Origin: Palsa-504 sp963789225
Lineage (GTDB): Bacteria; Actinomycetota; Actinomycetes; Streptosporangiales; Streptosporangiaceae
Length of the DNA stretch: 64,000 bases
Direction: 5' to 3'
NCBI GenBank assembly: GCA_963789225.1
Contig: CAWBKD010000002.1
Span: forward strand, 124,001 to 188,000
Part shown: positions 47,669-56,827 of the stretch, in pieces
Position numbering within the stretch: the stretch's first letter is position 1
Layout of the letters: the number at the start of each line of letters is the position of its first letter
Notes under the pieces: model-generated
The model's database searches: none
What the model saw: only the letters and a program-made list of their open reading frames with translations
What the model was told of the DNA's origin: nothing
Translations under genes and position numbers: made by a program

Positions 47669-48390
47669 CGCTCGCCCCAGAAACCCTGCTCGTCCAGGTA
47701 CGCGGCGATCACCGTCCGGGCGTGCCGGATGTGATCACGCATGGCCAGCCGGGCCGCCCGTCCGTCGCCCGCGCCCAGCGCGGCGCGGATCCGCCGGTGC
47801 TCATCGATATTGAGGTCGCGCACTTCGGGTGAGACCCGCAGCGCACGGGAGATGTAGTCCTTCGGGCACCTGTCGCCCAGGTCCTTGATGACCTGCAGGA
47901 GCGGGACATTCCCGGCCGTCTGGTGAATCGCGGTATGGAACCAGTCGTTGGCGTGTTTCATCCGCAAGCCAGTGCCGGCGGCCGCGGCGTCATCGGTCGC
48001 CGCCGGGTCCAGCAGCCGCACCGCAGCCTCAAGCTCGCTCTGCGCCGCGTCCAGCTCGGTGATGCAGCGGTCGGTGATGCGCGCGGCGGCCAGCTCGCAG
48101 GAGAAGCCCTCGAGCTCGGCGCGCACGTCATAGATGTCAAGCAGTTCCTTGCGGCCCAGCAGCCGGACGGTCGCGCCCTTGTTCGGCACGACCACCACCA
48201 GGTTCTTGGCCTGCAGCTTGCGCAGTGCTTCCCGGACGGGGGTCCGGCTGACCGCGAACCGCTCGCACAGCTCCTCCTGCGGCAGCCGCGAGCCGGGCGG
48301 GTAGAGGCCGTCGAGTATGGCGGTCTCCAGCCGGAAGGCGAGCTCGTCCGCCAGGCCCGTGGTCACGATCGGCTCGGACGCTACGCTCAT
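47665..48390 (-). CDS. GntR-family regulator, FCD (FadR/VanR) subfamily
   Basis: 241 aa. N-terminal winged HTH: LADELAFRLETAILDG, LPQEELCERFAVSRTPVREA (about residues 37-56). The FCD effector domain has the metal-binding Asp/His pattern in NDWFHTAIHQ, DEHRRI and RDHIRHA, so the ligand is probably a carboxylic acid held by a metal. Two copies of TATTGGATCCATG in the divergent region (48391-48526) are its likely operators, one overlapping the promoter of the urocanase-led operon. ATG 48390 is chosen. Confidence 0.9.
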   Translation of the reverse strand: MSVASEPIVTTGLADELAFRLETAILDGLYPPGSRLPQEELCERFAVSRTPVREALRKLQAKNLVVVVPNKGATVRLLGRKELLDIYDVRAELEGFSCELAAARITDRCITELDAAQSELEAAVRLLDPAATDDAAAAGTGLRMKHANDWFHTAIHQTAGNVPLLQVIKDLGDRCPKDYISRALRVSPEVRDLNIDEHRRIRAALGAGDGRAARLAMRDHIRHARTVIAAYLDEQGFWGER

Positions 48391-48405
48391 ACCAGCAGAA
48401 TATCC

Positions 48406-48416
48406 ATGGATCCAAT
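48406..48416. promoter_or_regulatory. GntR operator candidate O1
   Basis: ATGGATCCAAT, 16 bp upstream of the GntR start codon; on the minus strand it reads ATTGGATCCAT, identical to the site at 48486. The core TGGATCCA is palindromic, as expected for an FCD-GntR dimer. Position suits autoregulation. Confidence 0.55.
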
Positions 48417-48457
48417 AAATATTCTACCTTAAGCTCATGGTTTCGATCCTGCCTCCC

Positions 48458-48487
48458 TTGACACGCTTATGCACACGTGTTGACTAT
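48458..48487 (+). promoter_or_regulatory. Promoter of the urocanase-paralogue operon
   Basis: TTGACA (48458-48463) followed after 18 bp by GACTAT (48482-48487), a fair sigma-70-type pair. The -10 overlaps the first bases of operator O2, so bound GntR would block it. The start codon (GTG 48527) lies about 33 bp downstream of the expected transcript start. Confidence 0.5.
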
Positions 48488-48496
48488 TGGATCCAT
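48486..48496. promoter_or_regulatory. GntR operator candidate O2
   Basis: ATTGGATCCAT, the same sequence as O1 in inverted orientation, with identity extending to TATTGGATCCATG (13 bp). The two centres are 80 bp apart (about 7.6 helical turns), on different faces of the helix unless looped with twist. It overlaps the -10/+1 region of the divergent operon. Confidence 0.55.
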
Positions 48497-48526
48497 GAGT
48501 CCAAAGCCCTCGCGGGTGGCGCTATC

Positions 48527-50200
48527 GTGACGATCAGCGGCCAGCGGACCGTGCGCCCGGCCACCGGGCCCGCGCTGCGGTGCCGGGGCTGGCGGCAGGA
48601 AGGCCTGCTGCGCATGCTGGAAAACACCGTCGCGATCGGCGAGCGCCCGGCGGATCTGGTCATCTACGGCGGTGCCGCCCAGGCGGCCAGGAACTGGGCC
48701 TGTTACGACGCCATCGTGGCCGCGCTGCGTGACCTCGCAGACGACGAGACGCTGCTGATCCAGTCCGGCAAGCCGGTGGCCAGGTTCCGGACCACCTCGG
48801 ACAGCCCGCGCGTGCTCACCTCCTCATCCCAGCTGGTGCCGCGCTGGGCCACCTGGGACGTCTTCCATGCGCTGCAGGCCCGCGGCCTGATGATGTACGG
48901 CCAGTACACCGCGGGCGCCTGGCAGTACATCGGCAGGCAGGGCATCCTGCAGAGCACCTATGAGACGCTGGCCGAGTGCGCCAGGCAGAACTTCGACGGC
49001 ACCCTGCGGCACCGCACCGTCCTTTCCGGCGGGCTCGGCGCCATGGGCAGCGCCCAGCCCCTGGCCGTGGAATTCCTCGGCGGCGTGTCGCTGATCTGCG
49101 AGGTCGACGAGGCGAAGGTCGGCAAGACCCTGGCCGCGGGCTACCTGCGGACCGCCACGGCCGATATCGATGAGGCCGTCAGGCTCGTCCGCGCCGCCGC
49201 CGCCTCCGGCCGCCCGCTGTCGGTGGGACTGCACGCGAACGCCGCCGACGCCCTGCCGAGGCTGCACGAGATCGGCTTCCGGCCGGACGTCGTGACCGAC
49301 CAGACGGCGGCGCACGACGCGCTCGAGGGGTATATCCCGGCCGGGTACTCGGCCGCCGCCGCGCGCGCGGTCCGCGCGCAGGACCCGGACCGCTACCAGC
49401 GGGAGGCGCTGGCCTCCATCCGCACCCACGTGTCGGCCATGCTGGCCTACCTGGGCACGGGCAGCGTCGTGTTCGAGTACGGGAACGCGATCAGGGAGCA
49501 GGCGGCCCGCGCCGGCCTGGACGGCGCGTTCGGCTTCTCCGGTTTCGTGCCCCTCTACATCCGGCCGAACCTGTGCGTGGGCCGCGGCGCCTGCCGGTGG
49601 GTGGCCCTGTCTGGCGATCCCGCCGACATCGAGACGATCGACCGGGCGATGCTGGAGCGCTTCGCCGGTGACGCCTCGATCACCGGCTGGATCAAGATCG
49701 CCAGGGAGCGGGTGCCGCATCAGGGCCTGCCCGCCCGGACCGCGTGGCTCGGCTACCGGCAGCGGCTGGAGTTCGCCACCATGGTCAACCGGCTGGTCGC
49801 TGCGGGCACGGTGACCGCGCCGGTGGCCATGAGCCGGGACCACCTGGACGCCGGCTCGGTCGCGCAGCCGACCCGCGAGACCGAGAACATGCTGGACGGC
49901 AGCGACGCCGTGGCGGACTGGCCCGTCCTGAATGCCCTGGTCAACACGGCGGCAGGCGGCGACCTGGTCGCCCTGCACCAGGGCGGGGGAAGCGGCATGG
50001 GCGGATCGATATCGGCCGGGCTGACGGTCATCATCGACGGGACCGACAGCACGCAGGCCCGGCTGGACCGGGTGCTGTGCACCGATCCCGGCATCGGGGT
50101 CATCCGCCACGCGGACGCCGGCTACCCCGCCTCGGTCGCCGCGGTGGCCGAGCACCGCCTGGCCGCGCCGATGGTGCGGGGCCGGGGCGATCCCGCCTGA
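48527..50200 (+). CDS. Urocanate hydratase paralogue (urocanase family)
   Basis: 557 aa, the urocanase size. Family marks: QSGKPVARFRT, SGGLGAMGSAQPLAVEF (NAD-binding GGMGGAQPLA region), LYIRPNLCVGRGACRWVALS (catalytic-Cys segment), SRDHLDAGSVAQPTRETENM and VNTAAGGDLVALHQGGG. It departs from HutU at several conserved spots: PNLCVGRGA for PLFCEGKGP, and LHQGGGSGMG for LHHGGGVGMG. Neither hutH, hutI nor hutG is in the window. It therefore may hydrate a modified urocanate or another unsaturated imidazole. I choose GTG 48527: the longer frame (from 48437) runs through the promoter and operator. Confidence 0.82.
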   Translation: MTISGQRTVRPATGPALRCRGWRQEGLLRMLENTVAIGERPADLVIYGGAAQAARNWACYDAIVAALRDLADDETLLIQSGKPVARFRTTSDSPRVLTSSSQLVPRWATWDVFHALQARGLMMYGQYTAGAWQYIGRQGILQSTYETLAECARQNFDGTLRHRTVLSGGLGAMGSAQPLAVEFLGGVSLICEVDEAKVGKTLAAGYLRTATADIDEAVRLVRAAAASGRPLSVGLHANAADALPRLHEIGFRPDVVTDQTAAHDALEGYIPAGYSAAAARAVRAQDPDRYQREALASIRTHVSAMLAYLGTGSVVFEYGNAIREQAARAGLDGAFGFSGFVPLYIRPNLCVGRGACRWVALSGDPADIETIDRAMLERFAGDASITGWIKIARERVPHQGLPARTAWLGYRQRLEFATMVNRLVAAGTVTAPVAMSRDHLDAGSVAQPTRETENMLDGSDAVADWPVLNALVNTAAGGDLVALHQGGGSGMGGSISAGLTVIIDGTDSTQARLDRVLCTDPGIGVIRHADAGYPASVAAVAEHRLAAPMVRGRGDPA

Positions 50201-50223
50201 ACGACGCGACTGGAAGGGGTGCG

Positions 50224-52239
50224 GTGGACGCTTCGCAGGCCACCTTCAACATCGGGGTCGATACGGGCGGCACGTTCACCGACGCCTTCATCGCCGACGA
50301 GGCCGGCGGCCACTGGACGGTCAAGGTCCCGACCACGCCGCACGACCTCACCGTGTGCTTCTCCGATGCGATCGAGGCGTCGGCGCAGGCGGTCGGCCTG
50401 GCCCGGCATGATCTGCTGCGCCGGACCGCGGTGATCAGGTTCTCGTCCACGATCGCGACCAACACGGCCCTGACCCTGTCCGGGCCCAAGCTGGGCCTGC
50501 TGGTGACGGCCACTGACCGGCAGGCGCTGTACGGCCTGGCCGGGACCGCCGACGGGGCCAGGCTCGCGCAGTTCATCGCGCCGGACATGATCACCGGGAT
50601 CACTGAGGAGGTCTCGCCGGCCGGTGAGGTGCTGCTCAGCCCATCCGGAACCGAGGTCGTCGCCGCGGTCCGTGACCTGCTCGAGCGAGGGGCCAGGCTG
50701 CTCGTCGTCTGCCTGCGCAACAGCGCCGTCAACCCGGCCAACGAGGCAGCGGTAGGACGGATCATCAACGCTAGCTATCCCCGCCACTACCTGGGCGCGG
50801 TACCCACCCTGAAGTCCACGGACGTGAGCGTCATCGCCGGCGATGCGGACCGGATGGCCGCCGCGGTGGTCAACGGCTACCTGCACCGGCGCCTGGCCAC
50901 CTCGCTGTACAAGGCCGAGGACGACCTGCGCGCCGCCGGCCTGGCCCGGCCGCTGCTCATCGTGACCGCGGACGGCTCCGTCGCCCGGGTGGCCAAGACG
51001 CTGGCCCTGGCCACCTACCAGTCCGGCCCCGCCGCCGGGGTGCACGCCGGGGCGCTGCTGGCCCGGGCCTACGGGCTCGGCGCGGCGCTGACCGCCGACG
51101 TGGGCGGGACCAGCACCGACTTCGGCCTGGTCCTGGCCGGGCGGCCGGTGCGGCGGCCGCGGGTCGAGGTCGGCGGCCTCCAAATCGGGCAGCCGTCGGT
51201 CGAGCTGCACTCGATCGCCCTGGGCGGCGGTTCGGTGGTCTCCGTCACCGACGGCGCGATCGCCGTCGGTCCGGCCAGTACCGGGGCCGCGCCCGGGCCC
51301 GCCTGCTTCGGCCTGGGCGGGACCGATCCGACGCCGACCGACGCGTGGCTCGTCCTCGGTTACCTGGATCCGGCGAACTATCTCGGCGGTCGCCGCCGGC
51401 TGTTCCCCGACCTGGCGGCCGGCGCGCTGATGAACACGGTCGGCGCGCCGCTGGGCCTGTCGGCGGAAGAGGCCGCCCTGGCCGTCACCGAAGCGGCGGT
51501 GCAGGCGGCCGCCGGCGGCGTCGGCGAGATGCTGGCCCGCCCGGCCGCGCGCGACGCGATCGGCAGCCTGTCCGCGGGTGACCTCGCGCTGATCTGCTAC
51601 GGCGGCGGCGGCGGATGCCTGCTCCCGGCCGTGGCGGCGCGCGCCGGGCTCGGCCAGGTATACCTGCCGGGGCTCAGCCCCGTCTTCTCCGCCTTCGGCG
51701 TCAGCACCTTCGACGTAGAGCACTGCTACGAGGCACGGCTGGCGGCCGGGAAGCTGGCCGACGGCGGGCCGGACCCGGTCGCCGCCCTGGTCGCGGCCGC
51801 GCGGCGGGACGTGCGGGGCGAGGGATTCGATCCTGGTTCGGCCGCGATGGCGGTCAGCGTGCGGTTTGACGACGGCACGGTGCTGGCCGAGGACCTGGAG
51901 CCGGATCAGGTTGCCGCCGCGGTACGGCAGATCGGCCTGGCCGCGGACCGGCCGATCCTGGCCCGGTTGCGGGCGACCTGCGTCGTGCGCAAGCCGGGCC
52001 TGCCCGGCCAGGCCGCGTCCGGCGGGCCGCTGGCCAGCGCGCAGACCGGTCGGCGGGCCGTGCTGCTGCCCGGCGGCCGGCACGAGGTACCCGTCTATGC
52101 GCGGGACCGCCTGCAGGCGGGGCATGCGATGAGCGGGCCCTGCCTGATCGAGTCGAGCGGCAGCACCTGCCTGGTCCCGGCCGGGATGAGCTGCAGGATC
52201 GATCACTTCGGCACGGCGGTCCTGGCGCCAGGCGCCTGA
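50224..52239 (+). CDS. Hydantoinase/oxoprolinase-family ATPase subunit (HyuA-like, Apc1-like)
   Basis: 671 aa. Start GTG 50224 follows GGAAGGGG. N-terminal nucleotide-binding motif IGVDTGGTFTDAFI (about residues 9-22) and a second phosphate loop TADVGGTSTDFGLVLAG (about 295) define the ASKHA-fold HyuA domain, which uses ATP to activate a carbonyl or bicarbonate. First of a set of four genes (HyuA, Zn-gamma, HyuA, HyuB) in the order of acetophenone carboxylase Apc1-Apc4. Whether it carboxylates a ketone or opens a cyclic amide cannot be decided from sequence. Confidence 0.87.
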   Translation: MDASQATFNIGVDTGGTFTDAFIADEAGGHWTVKVPTTPHDLTVCFSDAIEASAQAVGLARHDLLRRTAVIRFSSTIATNTALTLSGPKLGLLVTATDRQALYGLAGTADGARLAQFIAPDMITGITEEVSPAGEVLLSPSGTEVVAAVRDLLERGARLLVVCLRNSAVNPANEAAVGRIINASYPRHYLGAVPTLKSTDVSVIAGDADRMAAAVVNGYLHRRLATSLYKAEDDLRAAGLARPLLIVTADGSVARVAKTLALATYQSGPAAGVHAGALLARAYGLGAALTADVGGTSTDFGLVLAGRPVRRPRVEVGGLQIGQPSVELHSIALGGGSVVSVTDGAIAVGPASTGAAPGPACFGLGGTDPTPTDAWLVLGYLDPANYLGGRRRLFPDLAAGALMNTVGAPLGLSAEEAALAVTEAAVQAAAGGVGEMLARPAARDAIGSLSAGDLALICYGGGGGCLLPAVAARAGLGQVYLPGLSPVFSAFGVSTFDVEHCYEARLAAGKLADGGPDPVAALVAAARRDVRGEGFDPGSAAMAVSVRFDDGTVLAEDLEPDQVAAAVRQIGLAADRPILARLRATCVVRKPGLPGQAASGGPLASAQTGRRAVLLPGGRHEVPVYARDRLQAGHAMSGPCLIESSGSTCLVPAGMSCRIDHFGTAVLAPGA

Positions 52240-52258
52240 CGGCCGGAGGGAGGCAGCC

Positions 52259-52609
52259 ATGGAGTCCACGCGCCGCATCACCGAGTACATCGACCTCGAC
52301 CTGGCCGCGGAGCGCTGGAGGTGCAACAGGTGCGGGGCCGACCTGGGCGACGCCCGCGACACGTACAAGAAGGGCTGCCTGATCGCGGCGCGCGACCCGG
52401 CCGAGGTGCACCCGCCGCTGGTGGCCGGTTCCGCCTACAGCTTCGCGCCGGACCGGGACTGGTGCCGGATCGTCGAGTTCTACTGCCCGCGGTGCGCCGC
52501 GCTGGTCGAGGTCGAGTACCTCCCGCCCGGTCATCCCCTGACCCATGACATCGAGCTCGACCTCGACGCCATGAAAGCCAGGCCCACCGCACCGGGGGCG
52601 ACGGCATGA
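52259..52609 (+). CDS. Acetone/acetophenone carboxylase gamma-type zinc-ribbon subunit
   Basis: 116 aa. Two Cys pairs, CNRCGADLG (about residues 22-30) and FYCPRCAALVEVEY (about 79-92), make a zinc ribbon; the family start RITEYIDLDL and the end GHPLTHDIELDLD match the acetone-carboxylase gamma family. This subunit is found in acetone and acetophenone carboxylases but not in plain hydantoinases or 5-oxoprolinases, which favours a carboxylase for this operon. It starts 19 bp after the HyuA stop with GGAGGGAGG as ribosome binding site. Confidence 0.82.
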   Translation: MESTRRITEYIDLDLAAERWRCNRCGADLGDARDTYKKGCLIAARDPAEVHPPLVAGSAYSFAPDRDWCRIVEFYCPRCAALVEVEYLPPGHPLTHDIELDLDAMKARPTAPGATA

Positions 52610-54762
52610 CCGCCTCCATCGACATCGACATCGGCGGCACGTTCACCGACTGTTACGTGACGCTGGACGACCGCCGGGTCTGGTGCAAGACCAGGACGAC
52701 GGCCTTCAACCTGTCGGTCGGGATGAACGAGGCCATCGCGGAGGCGGCCGGGCGGCTCGGCGTGGGCATCGACGCGCTGCTCGCCGAGACCGGCATCATC
52801 CGCTACTCCACCACGCTGGCGATGAACCGGCTGATCGAGCGCACGGGCCCGCGGCTCGGCCTGCTGATCACCGCGGGTTTCGAGGACACCACGCTGATCG
52901 GCCGGGGCACCCAGTGGGCCGACGGCATCCCGGTCAAGCACCAGCGGAACATCGCCCGCATCGGCAGGCCGCGGCCGCTGATCGGCAAGGACCTGATCGT
53001 CGGCGTCAACGAGCGGGTCGACTCAACCGGGGCGATCGTGCGCCCGCTGCACGAGGACAGCCTGATCGATAAGATCCACTACCTGGTGGACCAGGGTGTC
53101 CGCGGCTTCGTCGTGTCGCTGCTGTGGAGCTTCCTGAACCCAGCCCACGAGCAGCGGATCCGCGAGCTGATCGAGCAGGAGTTCCACCCGGCCTACCTGG
53201 GCGCGATGCCGGTCTTCCTGTCCAGCGACGTGGCGCCGCGCATCTACGAGTACCCGCGCACGATGATGACGGTGCTGAACGCCTACCTGCATCAGTCGAT
53301 GTACGAGGAGTTGTCCGGCATCGGCGACGAACTGCGCGAGCGGCGGTACGGCCAGCCCATGATGATGATCCACAACACCGGCGGCATGGCCACGGTGCTG
53401 CGGACGGCCGCCGTCAGCACCTATAACGGCGGGCCGGTGGCCGGGCTGATGGGCAGCTCGTACCTCGGCCGGCTGTACGGCTACCGCAACGTGGTGACCA
53501 CGGACATGGGCGGCACCAGCTTCGATATCGGCATGGTGGCCGAGGGCAGTCCCCGCTTCTACCAGTTCATGCCGGTCATCGACCGGTGGCTGGTGGATGC
53601 GACCATGGTCGACACGCACTCGATCGGGGCGGGCGGCGGATCCATCGCGCGGGTCAACGCGCTGATCGCCAACCGGCTGGAGGTCGGCCCCGAGAGCGCC
53701 GGGTCGATGCCAGGTCCCGTCGCCTACAACCAGGGCGGCACCGAGCCGACGGTGACCGACGCCGACATCGTGCTCGGCTACATCAACCCCGACTATTTCC
53801 ACGGCGGCGCTATCCGGCTGGACCGGCCGCGGGCCGAGCGGGCCATCCGCCGCAAGATCGCCGAGCCGCTCGGCGTCAGCACCGAGGAAGCCGCGCTGAT
53901 GATCCGGCGCGTCGTCGACGCCAACATGGGCCAGGCCATCTGGCGGGAGACCGTGCTGAAGGGCTTCGACCCGCGTGACTTCATCTTGTTCGCCTTCGGC
54001 GGGGCCGGGCCGACCCACTGCTGCGGCTACGCCAGCGCCGCGGAGATGGACAAGGTCGTCATCTACCCGTTCGCGCCGACGTTCTGCGCGTTCGGCTCCG
54101 CGACCATGGACGTGGTGCACCTGTACGAGCGGTCCAGGCATCTCCACCTGCTCGACCCGGTCAGCGGCGCGTACCTGACCGACTACCAGGCCTTCAACGA
54201 CATCGTGGAGTGGCTGCAGGAAGCCGCCCGGCGCGATTTCGAGGGCGAGGGCTACCGGAGCGGGCAGATCGATTATGTGCTGGAGCTGGACATGAAGTTC
54301 GGCGGCCAGCTGAACGTCAAGCGCGCCACCTCGCCGGTCCTGCGGGTAACGAGCCAGGCAGACGTGCTCGCCATCCGGCAGGCCTTCGAGCAGGAGTACG
54401 CGCAGGCCTACAGCCCGCTCGGGCTCAACCCCGAGGCGGGCATCGAGATCCAGAACTTCGCGCTGCGCGGCCGGGTGCCGCAGCCCAAGCCCGAGCTGGA
54501 ACGGCACGAGCTCGGCCCGGCCGACGCGTCCGCCGCCCGGTCCGGGCAGCGGCGCGCGTACTGGGGCGGCGAGACCGGGTGGCTGGATACCCCGGTCTAC
54601 CGGCAGGCGCTGCTGCGGCCCGGTCACGTGCTGGCCGGGCCGGCCATCGTCGAGGCCGAGGACACCACCGTGGTGATCGAGCCGGGCTGGATGCTGCGCA
54701 TCGGCGAGTACCTGGACGGCGTGATCGAACGCCAGCCCGACCCCGGCCGAGAGGATCCGTGA
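52606..54762 (+). CDS. Second hydantoinase/oxoprolinase-family ATPase subunit (HyuA-like, Apc3-like)
   Basis: 718 aa. N-terminal IDIDIGGTFTDCYV (about residues 4-17) and the internal phosphate loop TTDMGGTSFDIGMV (about 300) mark another ASKHA HyuA fold. It also has SAPRIYEYPRTMMTVLNAYL-like segments and the C-terminal beta domain (GPAIVEAEDTTVVIEPGW). It is only distantly related to the first HyuA protein, as expected for the alpha and alpha' subunits of Apc-type enzymes. ATGA overlaps tie it to the gamma subunit upstream and a TGATG overlap to HyuB downstream. Confidence 0.88.
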   Translation: MTASIDIDIGGTFTDCYVTLDDRRVWCKTRTTAFNLSVGMNEAIAEAAGRLGVGIDALLAETGIIRYSTTLAMNRLIERTGPRLGLLITAGFEDTTLIGRGTQWADGIPVKHQRNIARIGRPRPLIGKDLIVGVNERVDSTGAIVRPLHEDSLIDKIHYLVDQGVRGFVVSLLWSFLNPAHEQRIRELIEQEFHPAYLGAMPVFLSSDVAPRIYEYPRTMMTVLNAYLHQSMYEELSGIGDELRERRYGQPMMMIHNTGGMATVLRTAAVSTYNGGPVAGLMGSSYLGRLYGYRNVVTTDMGGTSFDIGMVAEGSPRFYQFMPVIDRWLVDATMVDTHSIGAGGGSIARVNALIANRLEVGPESAGSMPGPVAYNQGGTEPTVTDADIVLGYINPDYFHGGAIRLDRPRAERAIRRKIAEPLGVSTEEAALMIRRVVDANMGQAIWRETVLKGFDPRDFILFAFGGAGPTHCCGYASAAEMDKVVIYPFAPTFCAFGSATMDVVHLYERSRHLHLLDPVSGAYLTDYQAFNDIVEWLQEAARRDFEGEGYRSGQIDYVLELDMKFGGQLNVKRATSPVLRVTSQADVLAIRQAFEQEYAQAYSPLGLNPEAGIEIQNFALRGRVPQPKPELERHELGPADASAARSGQRRAYWGGETGWLDTPVYRQALLRPGHVLAGPAIVEAEDTTVVIEPGWMLRIGEYLDGVIERQPDPGREDP

Positions 54763-56819
54763 TGGCCGTCGACCTTGACCTGATCGAGCAGGGGATCAAA
54801 CCGCTGCCCGCGACGCCGGCCGAGCTGGCCGCGATGGCCGAGCTCGGCCCGGCCGACTACGAGATCTACAGCGAGATGCTCTCCATCATCTGCCAGGAGG
54901 GCAAGGACATCATGACGAAGATGGGCATCTCCGCCATGCTGCACTCCGGGGATTCCGTGGCCGCGATCTACACGCCACGGGGAGACCTGGTCACCGCCAT
55001 CCTCGGCACCTACCTGCACTGCGTGACCGGGCAGATCCCGATCAAGTTCATCCTGAAGTACTGGAAGGACAACCCGACCGTCGGCATAAGGCCGGGTGAC
55101 GTCTTCTACTGCAACGAGGCCATCTACGGCGGCATCCACAACCCGGACCAGTTCGCCGTGGTCCCCGCGTTCCTCGACGGCGAGCTGATCGCCTGGACGG
55201 TGGTCGGCGCGCACCAGGCCGAGACCGGCGGCAGCGAGCCGGGCGGTGAGATCACCACCGCCAGGTCACGGCATGACGAGGGGATGAAGCTCACCCCGAT
55301 CAAGATCGGGGAGCGGTACCAGCTGCGCGACGACCTGCTCAAGATGATGGAGAACTTCATCTCCCGTGCCCCGCGGATGCAGGTGACGGACGTGCGGGCC
55401 CGGGTGTCGGGCGCCGACCGGGTCCGGATGCGGCTGGAGCAGCTCGCCGCCAAGCGTGGCGTCACCTTCCTGTCCGGCTTGTTCCGGAAGATGATCACCG
55501 AGACCGCCGAGGGGGCCAGGTCCCGGATCCGCGCCTGGAACGACGGGACCTACCGGCACACCGTGTTCCTGGACACGACCGGCGCCGAGGCCGGGCTGAT
55601 CCGGGTGTGCCTAGCCCTGGTCAAGCAGGGCGACCACCTGACCATCGACCTGACGGGTACCTCGCCCGAGCATGAGGGCAGCTTCCAGGCGCTGGCCGCG
55701 TCCACCCGCGCGCATTGCGCGGTGAACCTCTACTCGTTCCCCTTCCACGACTTCCCGGTCTCGGCCGGGATGCTGGAGCCCGTCGACTTCATCATCCCGC
55801 ACGGCACGATCCTTGACCCCGATACCGAAGCGGCGATCTCATGCTCGCCGCTGGCCGCTTCGGCGGTGTTCCCGCTGCTCGGCGTGACGTTCTCGAAGAT
55901 AATGTTCGACAGCGACCAGCGGTCTCAGGTATGCGGTTTCGCCTCGTCGAACTCATCCGCGCCGATGATCTCGGCGGTGAACCAGCACGGCGTCCGGATC
56001 ACCGACTTCATGGGATACCCGCTGAACGCCTGGGGGCTGTCGGCCAGGTCCGACGCCGACGGGGTTGATGTCTTCGGCTTCCCGCACTGCCCGTGGGGCA
56101 AGCAGCCGGACGTCGAGGACACCGAGAGCGAGTTCCCTGTCCTACACCTGTACCAGAGGATGCTGCCGAACACGTGCGGGTTCGGCCGGTGGCGCGGCGG
56201 CGCGGGCGCGGCTATCGGTTACGTCATTCACCACGTCCCCTACGCCGTGTGGACCTCCACCCAGAAGGAATCCAAGCTGCCCACCCACGCCGGCCTGTTC
56301 GGCGGCTACGCCGAGACTGTCGTGCCCGGCATCCGGGTGACCGGCACCGACGTCATAGCGCGGCTGGCCAGCGGCGATCCCGATATCCCGCTTGACGACA
56401 TCGAGCTGGTCACCCGCAACACGCTCGGCGGCGAGCTGCACCTGGAGCACCAGACCAGGCCGGCCACCGTCCTGCACCGGGGCGAGCTGCTGTGCGCCAG
56501 CACCCAGGGCGGCGGCGGGTACGGCGACGTGCTGGAGCGCGAGCCCGGGCAGGTCCTGGCCGACCTGCGGGGCAACGTGATCACGCGATGGGTGGCCGAG
56601 CACGTGTACTGCGTGGCGGTCACCGATGACGGTCTGGCCGTGGACGGCGGGCAGACCGAGCGGCTGCGCGCGGCTGAACGCGCCAGGCGGCTGGCCCGCG
56701 GCCAGAGCTGGGATGATTTCCACCGGGACTGGGACCAGCTCAAGCCGCCGGACGAGGCGCTGAAGTACTACGGCAGCTGGCCCGATGCGCGCAAGAACCG
56801 CGAGGTGATCAGGATCTGA
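54762..56819 (+). CDS. Hydantoinase B-family subunit (HyuB/Apc4-like)
   Basis: 685 aa; the HyuB domain carries out the second half-reaction with the phosphorylated intermediate. Recognisable stretches: YEIYSEMLSIICQEGKDIM (about residues 28-46), HSGDSVAAIYTPRG, HNPDQFAVVPAF and GGSEPGGEI in the first half, and GRWRGGAGAAIGYVI plus ASTQGGGGYGD in the second. The start ATG at 54762 sits in the upstream stop (TGATG). It completes the Apc1-4-like set; no Apc5-like gene follows. Confidence 0.88.
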   Translation: MAVDLDLIEQGIKPLPATPAELAAMAELGPADYEIYSEMLSIICQEGKDIMTKMGISAMLHSGDSVAAIYTPRGDLVTAILGTYLHCVTGQIPIKFILKYWKDNPTVGIRPGDVFYCNEAIYGGIHNPDQFAVVPAFLDGELIAWTVVGAHQAETGGSEPGGEITTARSRHDEGMKLTPIKIGERYQLRDDLLKMMENFISRAPRMQVTDVRARVSGADRVRMRLEQLAAKRGVTFLSGLFRKMITETAEGARSRIRAWNDGTYRHTVFLDTTGAEAGLIRVCLALVKQGDHLTIDLTGTSPEHEGSFQALAASTRAHCAVNLYSFPFHDFPVSAGMLEPVDFIIPHGTILDPDTEAAISCSPLAASAVFPLLGVTFSKIMFDSDQRSQVCGFASSNSSAPMISAVNQHGVRITDFMGYPLNAWGLSARSDADGVDVFGFPHCPWGKQPDVEDTESEFPVLHLYQRMLPNTCGFGRWRGGAGAAIGYVIHHVPYAVWTSTQKESKLPTHAGLFGGYAETVVPGIRVTGTDVIARLASGDPDIPLDDIELVTRNTLGGELHLEHQTRPATVLHRGELLCASTQGGGGYGDVLEREPGQVLADLRGNVITRWVAEHVYCVAVTDDGLAVDGGQTERLRAAERARRLARGQSWDDFHRDWDQLKPPDEALKYYGSWPDARKNREVIRI

Positions 56820-56827
56820 GCCCACCC

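Noticed and set aside
48437..48526. Upstream start of the urocanase paralogue
   Set aside because: The 30 extra codons would cover the TTGACA promoter and the GntR-type operator; family similarity starts after GTG 48527.
48527..50200. Canonical histidine utilisation (hut) locus
   Set aside because: No hutH, hutI, hutG or hutF lies nearby and conserved residues differ from HutU.
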